This document shows positions 1-11,141 of a stretch of DNA of 64,000 nt, piece by piece. A program made the position numbers and the translations under genes. Numbering within the stretch: position 1 is the stretch's first letter; each line of letters starts with the position of its first letter. A model generated the notes under the pieces. It saw only the letters and a program-made list of their open reading frames with translations, was not told the DNA's origin and made no database searches. Origin of the DNA: Dichetophora obliterata (taxonomy: Eukaryota; Arthropoda; Insecta; Diptera; Sciomyzidae); NCBI GenBank assembly GCA_963920525.1, contig OY986436.1:31103574-31167573 (forward strand), given 5' to 3'.

Positions 1-316
1 TTTTTTATTTTTTATTTTTAATTTTTAATTTTTTATTTTTTATTTTTTATTTTTTATTTTTTATTTTTTATTTTTTATTTTTTATTTTTTATTTTTATTT
101 TTATTTTTATTTTTATTTTTATTTTTATTTTTATTTTTATTTTTATTTTTATTTTTATTTTTATTTTTATTTTTATTTTTATTTTTATTTTTATTTTTAT
201 TTTTATTTTTATTTTTATTTTTATTTTTATTTTTATTTTTATTTTTATTTTTATTTTTATTTTTATTTTTATTTTTATTTTTATTTTTATTTTTATTTTT
301 ATTTTTATTTTTATTT

Positions 317-350
<34 letters not shown>
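1..350. repeat. ATTTTT/ATTTTTT simple-repeat block
   Basis: The first ~350 bases are an almost uninterrupted run of 6- and 7-base units of one A followed by five or six T. The middle ~230 bases are perfectly regular 6-base units, and the edges are 7-base units. This is low-complexity DNA; T-rich open frames just downstream are a by-product. The block starts at the window edge and may extend further left. Confidence 0.95.
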
Positions 351-351
<1 letters not shown>

Positions 352-1440
352 GTATTATGAATTTTGAATTTCTTATTTTTATTTATTCCTTTTTATTTTG
401 TATTTTGAATTTTGTGTTTTGTATTTTGTATTTTTTTATTTTTATTTATTTTTATATTTATTTTATTATGTTTGTGGTAGTTTGTTTTTGTATTTTGTGT
501 TTTGTATTTTGTATATTTTTTTATTTTTTTTTATTTTCCATGTTTATCTTAGTTTGTCTTTTTAAAGGTATAAACGATTAAGTCAACCAATTTTCAAAAC
601 TTTTAATTTACTTAATATTTTCTACTTACACACAAATGTGTGCCTTTGAGGATATCAAAAGCATTTGCCTCATATCATAAACTACAAATAAATATTAACT
701 TAGTTAATTAAAATACGCTGACAGTATCAATTACAATATTTAATGGTCTCTAGAGAGCTGCAGCTGTATGAGTGCATAAACATAAAGAAGTTCGGGTCCA
801 AGGGTGTACTTGTATTTGTGTGTGTGAGTGAGTGTATGTATGTGCGTAATAAAAGCAGTCGTGTAATTTGATCTACATATGAGTTTCTTTGTTTATGTCT
901 ATTTATGCTCTCATTTTTTATGCTATCAAGCATACAAATTTAAAATCATAACTTAAATATGAAAAAACTAGCGCAAAAATTTAATGTAAGCTATAAATGC
1001 AGCATCATCAACAACAAAAAACTTGCCTATTATTCATACGTTAGCAGCTGATTAGTTATGCACTGAATGGGCAGCGCTTTAATATGCAATGTAGACCCAT
1101 TTAAAAAAAAACATTAAGCAATTGTGGATTCCATTGCAAATAAATGTTTATACTTATGGCAGTAGCAAAATTTCATTCATGCTGTTGTGTTTTTTCACAT
1201 TCATATGTCTGTATATTGGCAAATATAATTTGAAAATTACACTTGTACGCCAATGAGTTGAAGCTGTTATGTTGTTGCTACAATAACATAAAACTGCAGC
1301 AATATTATTAACATGAAATTCATTTTAGTATTCTGAATTCTCGAAATTGTATGTCCTTTTTTTCTTAGAATTGATATTGATGCCTGAATGGAGTGTATCA
1401 TTGTTTGGTTACTTTTTAATTATCAACATTCTTTGATTTT
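351..1440. other. No gene recognised
   Basis: AT-rich non-coding sequence. It starts with a T-rich decay of the adjacent simple repeat (to about 560), followed by unique-looking DNA with a short GT-rich stretch near 815-845. I see no coding frame with protein-like composition, no terminal inverted repeats and no RNA gene. Confidence 0.6.
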
Positions 1441-1455
1441 CAGTAATATGTACCA

Positions 1456-1718
1456 AAATCAACCGCAATAATTCAAACAATTAGTGTTACAAGTTATTTT
1501 TAGAACTTAAAATATTTATGAGGATTTGTTTTCGAATTTTTAAAGCGAATGAAATTTTATTCAGAAAAGCTTTTAATTTCACTTCGTTGCAAACACAAAA
1601 TATTAAAATTTAATTTAAAAATTCTTTGAATTACAGCAATAAACCGCAATAAAACAAACAACTAGTTTAACAAATTTATTCAAAACTTAAAAAATTTAGA
1701 AAGATATGTTTGCGAAAC
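1456..1718. repeat. Degenerate ~183-bp direct repeat
   Basis: The segment 1460..1537 recurs at 1643..1717. Both have the core AACCGCAATAA, then CAAACAA, then AACTTAAAA and a TTTG(C/T)GAA-like end, with scattered substitutions. The period is about 183 bases with two visible units. Nothing here suggests coding; it looks like an old tandem duplication. Confidence 0.5.
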
Positions 1719-2170
1719 ATATAAATTGAATGCCTTTTTATTTAATATTTATTTGAATATAATAAGCTTTTTATTGTGCTTCATTGAAAAATTTCAGCAA
1801 AAATACAAAATAGGTCAGAATATTCAAATTCACTTTGTATTTAACACATACATTTACATGAAAAGTTTAATAATAGCCAAATATTATAAAATATAGAATC
1901 TTATTGCCGGATGTTGTTCTGATCATGTCAGTCACAAATATTACTATTAAGTTAGTCACAGAACTAAAGTAAAGATGTTCTATTCTGGAAGGTTTCCTTA
2001 ATCCTGGGATTATCAGAATTGAGTTTCGAATGTCAGGATTTGCATCTGAATGAACCAGAAATTTTATTGAAAATCTTTATTAATTTGCAATATTTTTCTT
2101 AATTTTCTTAATATTAGGTACTGATACAGTAAATATTATCCAGACCATGAATTTTAATTGCGAGCCTTAG

Positions 2171-2978
2171 ATCAAGTAATTTTTTGAAAATGGCAACAAC
2201 AACAGCAGCTCTGTATAGAGTCAATCACACAGCTGACCTTACAGCCTGTTTCGGAAAGCGCTACATTTCCTCTTCTGTAGTCTTGAGTGATTAGCTGTGA
2301 TCAACCCACTGTTTGAGTCTTATATGATTCTACACTTGTTCGAACAAATTCGTAAGAATTATTATGTTCTCATCGGCCATTTATGGCAATCATATGACTT
2401 TTAAGGCAGTAAGTTATTTATAGATCAAGGCAAAAAGTCTACCAAAGTTGCCCTCTTTTTTAGTTGCTTCTTATTTATTTCGATATTCGTAGATCACAAC
2501 TAATTAATATTCTATGGTGGAGTCCGGCCAAATAAGTTTAATTAATGTCAATTTAATTAAATAACCTTAAAATGATTGATCGATTTTCGGTCAAGGTCAT
2601 GAATAATTGAACATTTGGTTGTGAAAATAGTCACCATTCAGTTAAAAACACTAGCTTCTAGCAAACAAAAATTGTTTCAATTCTATGGTGAATTTCGACA
2701 GACTCGTCGAACTCCAATGAATATCGAAAAAAAATAAGAAGCAACTAGAACCGATGGCAACCTTGGTAGAGTTGATGGCCTTGATCTTTTAATAACTTAC
2801 TGCTTTAAAGTCGTGTAGAATCATATAAAACTTAAACAGTGGGTTGACCACAGCTTAATCACTCAAGACTACTCAAGAGGAAATGTAGCGCTTTCCGAAA
2901 CGGGCTGTAAAGTCAGCTGTGTGATTGACTCTATACAGAGTTGCTGTTGTTGTTGCCTTCTTCAAAAACTTACTTGAT
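2171..2978. mobile_element. Fold-back element with ~300-bp inverted arms
   Basis: The left arm (2171 to about 2495) is the inverted complement of the right arm (about 2712 to 2978). Matching landmarks are ATCAAGTAA at both ends, the AACAACAACAGC-rich block, the GGAAAGCGCTACATTTCC block, and TAGTTGCTTCTTATT at the inner edges (about 2461 and 2720). The arms are 85-90% similar by eye with small indels. The spacer of ~215 bases has no ORF. This is the architecture of a non-autonomous fold-back or long-TIR MITE. I could not define a target-site duplication, so the superfamily is unassigned. A lone related arm lies at 6121..6313. Confidence 0.8.
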
Positions 2979-5900
2979 TGAAAAACTTTACTTGCTTGGT
3001 AAATTTAAATCGATCACAATTAATTAACCTATTATCAAAACCATTTAGAAAAAAAATAACAGTATTTCTAGTTTACGCTACTTTTGTATTTAAAAAACGC
3101 CAAAAAAAAAAACAAAAATATCACTAAAACTGTAACTAAAACTGTAACTTTTGAACTAAATATCAGATAATCATGAAATTATACTCTAAGTATCTCTTAA
3201 AGATTGATAATTTTCAAAAAACTATATGTGCCATTTGTATTTCGGTCTTCAAACTTATTTAAAATGCGTTTAACTTCTTGAAAAATGTTTAATGTTCTCA
3301 AAAATATTTAAGAAATATACAACACATTTTACAATAATTGTTTGAAAAATTTAAAAATAATTTTTGTTTTTGATTTTAATCGTAGCTTTTTCGAACAAAA
3401 TTATATCTTTATTCAGTATGCAATTTTACCATTTTATTTCTAACTAAAGTAGTTATGCAAATAAAAAATGTTTCTTCTTTTACTAAAACTCAATTTAAAG
3501 TAGCGAGTAAAAATATTGGGTTGTGCGTTACCCCCGTGCAGCGTTTATATCAGATTCTGATAGTGTAGCGTTCTCTAGACTTACTCAATATACAAGACAA
3601 CAAAACATTTGTTCGCATATGATTGAATATAAAATATGTGACAACTTGACTAAAACTAATAAATTTGCCGTCGAACAAGGATCGAACATAGTTTATAAAT
3701 AGTAAAAACAGCCTAATTGGCTAAATTGTGGCCAAACAAGGGTCGAATATAGCCCAAATATAATACGAAAGCTTTCACGGCAAAACAGCGGTAATTTTAA
3801 AGCAATATTCCATAACAAAACTTTAGTGTGGGCTAAGGTAAAAAAATTTGTTAACAAACTAAAATGATAAATAGCAGTCGACAAAGACAAATAGCACTCG
3901 AATCGGCACTCTTGCCGATTTCTAAATCTTGGTTACCACGTTAATTCCTATCTTTCTTGAGCAAATCATATCAATTCTGTTGTATGTAAGGTCTACTGTG
4001 TTTTGTGGAACTTGAGGTGGACTTTGTTTTTATTGCAACTAGTTAGAAACAAGTTAGTACAGCATTTTATGGCCTTCGAAAGTTTTACCGCATCAGTATT
4101 AAATATAAATATTTTTAAATACCTGGATGCGAGGAACTGCATATTTTCACATAATTTGATATATACTAAGACACCCAGTTACCTGTCTGAGAAACTTCAA
4201 TCAGTAGATCTCATAAACATTTTAACCTCAACATTCCTGTTTACAATTATTTAAACTCCAACAGACTATTTTTATAAACACAATAAGATTGTAGAATACG
4301 ATTCCTGTTAGAATCCGAAGAAAAACATCTTCAAGCATGAAATTTTTCTATACATTTCTTAATGGTGTCTTGACATCTTTCTTATCAACATGGTATATAT
4401 AATTCGTTTTTAAGTCCTAATTTGTCACTTACTTCTGTTTTTGTTGTTACAGTTAGTTGCTTATTGAACTAATTTATTTTTAAATAATTTAATTGTTAGC
4501 TTTAGCCTGTATTAATTTTTTTTCTGTTGTCTGTTCTATAACTTGTTGATAATTGTTAATTCTTATTGGATTTATAAGACTTTTGCCTTATTTTAGCCTT
4601 TTATGTGCTATTTTGTGGTACATGGAGTTGGAAATTTCCACAATATATCGCGAAATTATTGTTTATGAATATTTTTTCTAGTGTTAAAATTTTTTTCAAG
4701 TAATGATCTTTCGATTACATTTTAGAATAAGAAACTATCAAAGTTATCAATAAATTTAAATTTGTTTATCACCAGAATAAGGATTTATGTCTTACATGTA
4801 AACATTAATCTAAAAAAAAAATATATATATATAAAAATATCCATAACAAACGCTCATGTTAAAACAAAAGAAACTGTAATTCGGCATGGCTGTAAAAATT
4901 AAAAAGAACACAATTTAAAGTTGTATTAATAAAAAAAGAACGACAAAAATATACGAAAAATTAAAAAAATCAATTTAAAATGGTATAAATACAAAGAGAA
5001 AAATAAACAATATAAGAAAAAAAATTTTCTGCATTACATAGGTATGATTCATTCAATTTTTAATTAAATTTAATAGAACTTTGCTAAATGTGGTGTTTAA
5101 AAACGACTTTTGCTTTTCACTTGCGAGTGCTTAAATCGTTATTTGTTATGCAATGATATTAAATCTGGCAATTTTGTAAGATAATTTTTTTGTCATAAGA
5201 AACAAGAATATCTAAAAAACCATTATAAAACTACATTCAGTATGACATAAAATGTTGGAGCAAATTAAGTTCATTAAATAACATATTAAAAATTATGTTG
5301 AAGACTGCCATTATTGACTCGTCTTAAAGTAGTTGTAAAGTAGTTATTTAATATAAGTAGTTAATTTTAAAACAAATTTAAAAACTCAGTAGTGATTGCA
5401 TAATATTTTAAATAGCGCATTTTGAGTCCTTGTCTTTAAAAATTTGTACAATATACTGCTAAAACAATTCTCTTTGGAAACCCTTGCAGCAAAGCTACTT
5501 GTGAATATTGTTTGTATGTAACTTTAAAGAAAATCAAGTGTGAGTGAACAATTTGCGATTTATAAAAACTTTCGATTCCAAATTTTCAAAACGATGAATC
5601 CATATATATATATATATATATAAATAGATCGTGATTTGTTTGGGTAACAGAAATTTTATTTAATTTATTACAGCATCCGAAGTTTAATTCAAGAGTATTT
5701 TTCATATATTTTGAAATATATCCCTCATATCTGATATATACTTTGGTCTTTTTCTTTTTTTAATAAGCACGTCCAGGAATATAGCTTTATGTTTTATCTG
5801 TTAATTTTACAAAGAATGCCCCTAACATAACCTTATAAAATATAATCTTCTAATATAGCATCAAATTTTGAAAAAACATTCTTAAGAACACTCTAACAAA

Positions 5901-6120
5901 AATTCACGAGAATTAACTACAATAATTGCTGGCAACTGATTGCCTACATTTATTGTCGTTAAATCCCATGAGCAAAATTATAAATATTTATCGTTAAAAA
6001 TGCGTAAATCCTCTCACCTACAATTATTTCTTTCACTCTCTTGTAAAAACTCTCTCCTAAAATTATTTCTTCCAATCTTGTCTGCGCTTTTAAAAAAAAT
6101 CTAGAAATGCGTGAAATCTC
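2979..6120. other. No gene recognised (about 3.1 kb)
   Basis: AT-rich DNA containing a TA-rich patch near 4820-4835 and a (TA)n run near 5604-5622. Open frames of up to 83 codons (for example 4003..4254 plus strand) have no recognisable motif and AT-driven composition. No inverted-repeat element, retroelement domain or RNA gene was seen. Confidence 0.55.
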
Positions 6121-6313
6121 TAAAGTAAGTTTTGAACATGGCAACAACAACAACTCTGTATAGGGTCAGTCACTCAGCAGAAGGCGCTACTCTTTCCTAC
6201 TCCAGTAGGCTTGAGTAATTAGCTGTGACCAATCTACTGTTTAAGTTGTATATAATTGGACACTTGTTCGAATAAACTCTTAGAAAGCATATGACGTTAA
6301 AGCAGAGGTGTTT
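6121..6313 (+). mobile_element. Lone arm of the 2171..2978 fold-back family
   Basis: This stretch repeats the left arm of the element at 2171..2978 in the same orientation. It keeps AAGT-TTTTGAA, ATGGCAACAACAACA, CTCTGTATAG, the GCGCTAC block, TTGAGT-ATTAGCTGTGA and ACACTTGTTCGAA. It has several small deletions and no matching inverted arm nearby. It is most simply a truncated or rearranged family member. Confidence 0.75.
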
Positions 6314-6361
6314 ATTTAACGGCAAGCGTAAAATACCGCTCTTGGAGCGTTTTTAGGAGTA

Positions 6362-6485
6362 TCTGAGCGAGAACACGCTGAAATAGTGTGAAAAGTAGGG
6401 AAAATAGACATATTTTAAGACTCTCTGAGCGAAAACACGCTGAAATAGCGTGAAAAGTAGAAAATATACATATTTTAGAATTCTC
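6362..6485. repeat. Two 62-bp tandem units
   Basis: TCTGAGCGA-(G/A)AACACGCTGAAATAG(T/C)GTGAAAAGTAG begins at 6362 and again at 6424, a period of 62 bases, followed in both units by a shared ATACATATTTTA-like tail. Similarity is above 85%. No coding frame runs through both units. Confidence 0.8.
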
Positions 6486-6659
6486 TGATAAACGTAAAAA
6501 GCTAAAAAGCTTTTACTAAGCGTATAAAGTCTCTTTGGATAGGATTGGTACTTCTGTGAAGATAGACAGTTAACCGTATAAAAAATCTATTACTTGCAAA
6601 AATGTTCAATATGCATCATTGCAAAAAATTTTCATTGCATAAATTTAGGAAGTTTTAAA

Positions 6660-7285
6660 ATGAGATGACTTTTTTCTCAATAGACCCGTTTGTCAAAATT
6701 TTTCGGTGATGACATTGTAATGCAGAACTGTAAGCAAAAACGAAATCTTGTTTGTGCTCACATTATTTTCTTTTCGTTGTTGAAACAACAGCTTTACTTG
6801 ATTGGTCTGTGTAGCATCATCGTGTTTTCTAACAAGAAGTTTTGCAGTGAAGTGTGTTTGCGAAAACTATTTATGTTTATGTTTCAACCAGAACATAGGT
6901 CTATGTATAAAATAACAAAGTATTATTAAACATTAACTTTGAAGTGCTAGATAAAAGGTAATAAATTCGTTTATTAAGTTGTAAAAATTATTGTGAAAGT
7001 AATTTGTGGCGTCATTCACTTTTGTTTGCTTCTTTTCGGTGTGTTCTCTTTCGTTTTCATTGTTTTTTTATGTTCTCTTCAATTTTATGCGTAATTTTTT
7101 GTACTCTCCTATCTTGTGCATAACTACTCCCTTCGTCGCTTAATGTGTTAGGTAAATGTCATCAGTGTTTTAGCGGCATGCCCGAACAAATGTAAATGAG
7201 AATTGTAAACAGACTTCGGAGGCCCCGCAGCTACATTGTATTTAAGAAATAATTGGTCACGTCATGTGTCCATTTATCACTGGAG
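6660..7285 (+). repeat. LTR-like dispersed repeat, copy A
   Basis: About 620 bases that recur in reverse complement at 55880..56450. Anchors shared in the same order are: a GACATTGTAATGCAGAACTGTA-like block (~6708); TTTGCAGTGAAGTG plus TTTCAACCAGAACA (~6840-6895); a CTTTTCGGTGTGTTCTCTTT block (~7035); TGTGTTAGGTA (~7143); GAATTGTAAACAGACTTCGGAGG (~7200); and CATTGTATTTAAGAAA (~7235). Non-coding composition, a TATTTAAG box-like element and the TGTTAGGTA start of one sub-block resemble insect LTRs, but that is inference. No paired LTR or pol gene is attached. Confidence 0.7.
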
Positions 7286-7289
7286 ATAT

Positions 7290-8448
7290 AGGGATTAAAA
7301 AAATCCTTTCTAACAAGCAGACTAATAATGAAATTTTCATGGTATATTATTATTCTTTATGACTATATTTGTAAGTGTATCTTTTCAAACTATTTATAAA
7401 GGGGTTAAAAAATTACTAATAAAAAAGGCGAAAAAATAGTTTAAATATACTACAAAAAATATTTCTTATAAAGTTTTAGTGTAAGCTTATTAAAAATTAC
7501 TTAGACAAACACTTTTAAAACGCAGAAACAGGTGTAATTTTAGATATTTTTTTTTGCAAACCTCGTTGGTCGAAGTCTGTAACTATTTTTGTTGTTGCAC
7601 TGTGTTATTCTATAAACAATGACTTCCTTTGCACACAATGATTTATTAATGAAGCACAAAAATCTAGAAAACGAAAAAAAAATATGCCACAAAACGTTTA
7701 ATAAAAAGCCATAATAAACTCAATAAAAGAATCACGTAACATAATTGAACATTTATTTATTTAGTTGCACAAAATCAGATACACAAAACATAAAACCTTA
7801 CATGAAAAAAGTGATTTTATTTGACAGCATTTATTATTTATTTCATAAAACTGTAGAAATTTTTTTCCTGCCACATTAATTAATATTAAAACAATAAACT
7901 TGATTTCCTGACTTAAACAGCAATGATAGGTTAAGTTTAATATATAAGCTTTGTAGTTAAAATGTTTTATTAAATTAGGCAAAGTTTAGTATCAATGCAA
8001 TAAATAGAGTATTTAAAACTGCTTGTCGAAGTTTTATTTAAAAAAAAAAGAATATTCGGGTCTGATGGTTTTTCCAGGTAAGTTTGTGATTGCTTAGTGA
8101 GTGATTATTTCAAAATTTTTTGAAAAGATTAATACAATAATTTATAATGTTGTCTGAAAATTCAAGTTAAGAGCAAAGTACTAGCCTAAAAAATGAGCTT
8201 TTTCTCATACTGGATATAAATAATATCTCTACCAATCATTTTCAGTATTATTTTTCAAGAATTGATATTGTTTATCATATTAGCATTCCAAAATTCAGTT
8301 TAATTCAATTTTCAACTCTTCAAATTCAAAATTAAGATTCTGTTTTGAGAAACAGAAAAAAAAAATTGTATAATAGTACGAGATCCGGCTGCAAGTTCAT
8401 CGAGTTTTTAATCGAAATCAAATTTTTATGTATACTTATATATAGGAG
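7290..8448. other. No gene recognised
   Basis: AT-rich sequence between the LTR-like repeat and the long-TIR transposon. Short frames (for example 7982..7761 minus) have no recognisable motif and no splice context. No repeats beyond homopolymer runs were noted. Confidence 0.5.
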
Positions 8449-8794
8449 AATTCATTTTGGATAGGTTGCCAATCAAAATGTGGCCGCTAGTATTTTTAAT
8501 TTAAATAATATCAACTGATTTTTCGGACGAAATTGCACTCATCTGTTTTTCAAAAAAAATGTATACCAATACACAGCTACATATGTATAGAACTTAAAAA
8601 ATTAGGGTTGCCTTGGCGCAACTGGCCGCAACCTCCAGGCAGCCCGGTGTAAACAGGTATGGTTTCGGGACATTTATACATTCATAACATATTTGGATTA
8701 ATCATATATTAAATTAAAGCTAATTTTTTTATGCATGTTGGAATAGGGTTGCCTGTGCTAAAGTGGCCGCAAATATGGGTTGCCTGCTGTTAAA
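8449..8794 (+). repeat. Left TIR with three GGTTGCC-N10-TGGCCGC motifs
   Basis: GGTTGCC starts at 8464, 8606 and 8747. TGGCCGC starts at 8481, 8623 and 8764, exactly 17 bases later each time, with 141-142 bases between motifs. A fourth half-motif (GGTTGCC without its partner) lies at about 8778. The sequence between motifs is not conserved from motif to motif. Fixed spacing inside unrelated flanks suggests binding sites for the transposase, which is inference. Confidence 0.85.
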
Positions 8795-9167
8795 CATAGA
8801 TTAGAATGAAAAAGAGTTTGCGCGCTACATCGAACAGCAGTGGGAACGACTTTACAATACCTAAGAAAAAAAATTTTAATTAATAACTCATTGTTTAGTG
8901 GTTTTTAAAATTACTTAAATGCTACAAAAAATTCATTCTTAAGTGAAAAACTTAGTTGTCTTTTCTTTACAATATTAAAAAAAATTAGTATTTATAAAAA
9001 ATAAAAACCTTAATTATTGTATAAACGAAAATATATTTTATAAGCAGGTAATGCTTGGGAAAATATTGGATTTTTATTATTTTTATAATAGGTTACAAAT
9101 TAACTAAATATTAAGAAACACAACAAATAAAACTTGTATGATATTTTCGTGCCATTTATTGCACATC

Positions 9168-9786
9168 CTATTCATCACTGCTCTCACTTTCACCGCAGCT
9201 ATGGCTTTTATCGCTACCAATATTATCATTATCGTCATTATCAGAAATATTGTTCGTGGAACTACATAGCACACTCTTAACTTGCATTGGCGTTGAGTCT
9301 CCTAAGAACCATGTTGGTTTTAGTAAACCATCTAGAATCCAGCCATTATTTTCCGAGCTTAACCTGATACAATTCGGCTCAGTTGCATTTAACTACATTG
9401 AATTAACAAAGATTGTTCGACACTATTTTTCTTTTAAAGATTTCCAGCACGGTAGAATATTAGTCGAATCGAAGGCTTTAATTTTTTTTATGAATTTTTC
9501 ATTGTTTGTTTTTGTAGCATTCCCGAAAGTCTTCAACGCGTACTTTACCTTCAACAAATTCCAACAGTAAGGTTTTATACAGTGACAATAAATCAGTGAG
9601 GTACATAACGCTATTATTATCGATATATCAACTGTCTATTTGTATGCCAATATCTCGGCTCAGGACGTTCCCCTTTTTGTCGCTTGAAAGACATCTGATA
9701 TGATGTAAAACAGTTCAAATGATAAGCAACAGAATGATGGCCCTCTAGTTTTGCAAGTAGTTTCGAGTCATTGGATTTTTGTAATC
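9168..9786 (-). pseudogene. Decayed C-terminal exon of the long-TIR element's protein
   Basis: Read on the minus strand, the segment opens after a good acceptor (pyrimidine tract ending TTTACAG at 9789..9787). It carries protein-like sequence in frames that switch at two or more places. Pieces seen in order are a SKLLAKLEGHHSVAYHL stretch, a LTDLLSLYKTLLLEFVEG stretch, KAFDSTNILPCW, then SSENNGWILDG with KPTWFLGD. It ends in an acidic serine/aspartate/glutamate-rich tail before the stop at 9170..9168. At least three in-frame stops (TGA, TAG, TAG) and frameshifts are present. Its position inside the TIRs suggests it is the transposase C-terminus. I do not recognise the family. The plus-strand frame 9250..9570 is its antisense shadow. 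Confidence 0.55.
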
Positions 9787-9873
9787 CTGTAAATTACAAG
9801 AAATACAGCTTTAAAGCTAAATGCTCCATTTTCATTCAACAATATAATAACAACGAAATTTCTTTCGTATTAA

Positions 9874-10383
9874 CCCTCTCATGCCCGAATTATAATGGGT
9901 GGAGCTACACAGTCAGATATGAATATGTCTTTACTCAAATATAAACTGAAAAAATTTCATAGTCCTTGGTACCCGGATTCGTTAGTTACAGGATGTTGCT
10001 TATTTGCAACGTTGGGCAGTTATTGGACAAACTAAACACTCTTCTCCGGTTTTTTTTTATATAGCTCTCTCATTTTTGTGTATTTTTGTTGTGCACTTGG
10101 TTTTACATGTAACCAATTAGTTTAATTTTTTTAAGCACCTTTGTATAAGCACTTTTTTTTTAAACGATCCTGACCTTTATTTAGACCATTTTACTCTACG
10201 GAGAACAGCTACTTAATGGACACGTGCAAAGCTTTCAATACAACACATAGCTGTAAACTTGCACTGTACAACACATAAGGCTATATCATGCAAAAACCAC
10301 TAGTAAAAAACACGAAAACTACGAAACTTAGAACCCTATAAGTACAATGTTGCCTATTGGCATGAACATTGGACATGAAAGGG
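9874..10383. mobile_element. 510-bp TTAA-flanked, piggyBac-like MITE
   Basis: TTAA lies at 9870..9873 and 10384..10387. The element starts CCCTCTCATGCCC and ends with the complement of CCCTTTCATGTCC, 11 of 13 matches. TTAA duplication with CCC termini is the hallmark of piggyBac-type insertions. It has no ORF and is a non-autonomous derivative nested in the long-TIR transposon, so it inserted later than that element. Confidence 0.75.
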
Positions 10384-10794
10384 TTAAGGTGGCGATACAT
10401 AATTTATATAGTAACTAAAAACTCAATTAATCTAAAGTTCAAATAAAAATTTAACTTGCGGTTTGAGTTTTACAAAAATTTTCATATATCCGCTTATCTC
10501 TCTGTTTTAAAACTGTATTTTTTTTTAACATTTCGTATGATATCCGAAAACGTCTAAAGACTTCATTGTTATTTTTTTCCGACGAAATAATAACATAATT
10601 CACACTTTTTAAATAATAAATGATTGAACTTTAGGGCATTATTTGCATTATGACACAGAAAACACTTCACAAGCTTCTCTTCACGCAGAAAAAAATATAT
10701 ATGACACAAAATAATAGCGAAGGATACTATTAAGTTTAAAAACTTGTTTATATCAAACATGTTAATTTTTATTCATTTCTCATGTAATCTATCT

Positions 10795-11141
10795 TTAACA
10801 GCAGGCAACCCATATTTGCGGCCACTTTAGCACAGGCAACCCTATTGCACCATGCATAAAAAAAAATTAGCTTTAATTTAATATATGATTAATCCAAATC
10901 TGTTATGAACGTATAAATGTCCCGAAACCATACCTGTTTACACCGGGCTGCCTGGAGGTTGCGGCCAGTTGCGCTAAGGCAACCCTAATTTTTTAAGTTC
11001 TATACATATGTAGCTGTGTATTGGTATACATTTTTTTTGAAAAACAGATGAGTGCAATTTCGTCCGTAAAATCAGTTGATTTTATTTAAATTAAAAATAC
11101 TAGCGGCCACATTTTGATTGGCAACCTATCCAAAATGAATT
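10795..11141 (-). repeat. Right TIR with three mirrored motifs
   Basis: The inverted counterpart of the left arm. GCGGCCA starts at 10818, 10961 and 11103, and GGCAACC starts at 10835, 10978 and 11120, again exactly 17 bases apart. The half-motif is also mirrored, just inside at about 10804. Every one of the six full motifs is intact, although both arms carry other substitutions. Confidence 0.85.

Larger units (their letters stand above)
8449..11141 (-). mobile_element. 2.7-kb DNA transposon with ~346-bp terminal inverted repeats
   Basis: The terminal inverted repeats are 8449..8794 and 10795..11141, about 95% identical by eye, starting AATTCATTTTGGATAGG on the left and mirrored on the right. 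Each arm carries three copies of a bipartite motif, GGTTGCC followed 17 bases later by TGGCCGC. The interior holds a decayed minus-strand coding end (9786..9168) and a nested TTAA-flanked insertion (9874..10383). Long arms with internal motif arrays are known in several DNA transposon groups, Galileo-like P-superfamily elements among them. I could not place this one: the coding remnant is too damaged and no clear target duplication is visible at the edges. Confidence 0.85.

Noticed and set aside
357..581. 74-codon plus-strand frame
   Set aside because: It encodes almost only F, I, Y, L, V and C and is the direct translation of decayed T-rich simple repeat.
9250..9570. 106-codon plus-strand frame
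   Set aside because: Antisense shadow of the better-supported minus-strand transposase remnant (acidic tail and WFLGD-type motifs read on the other strand).
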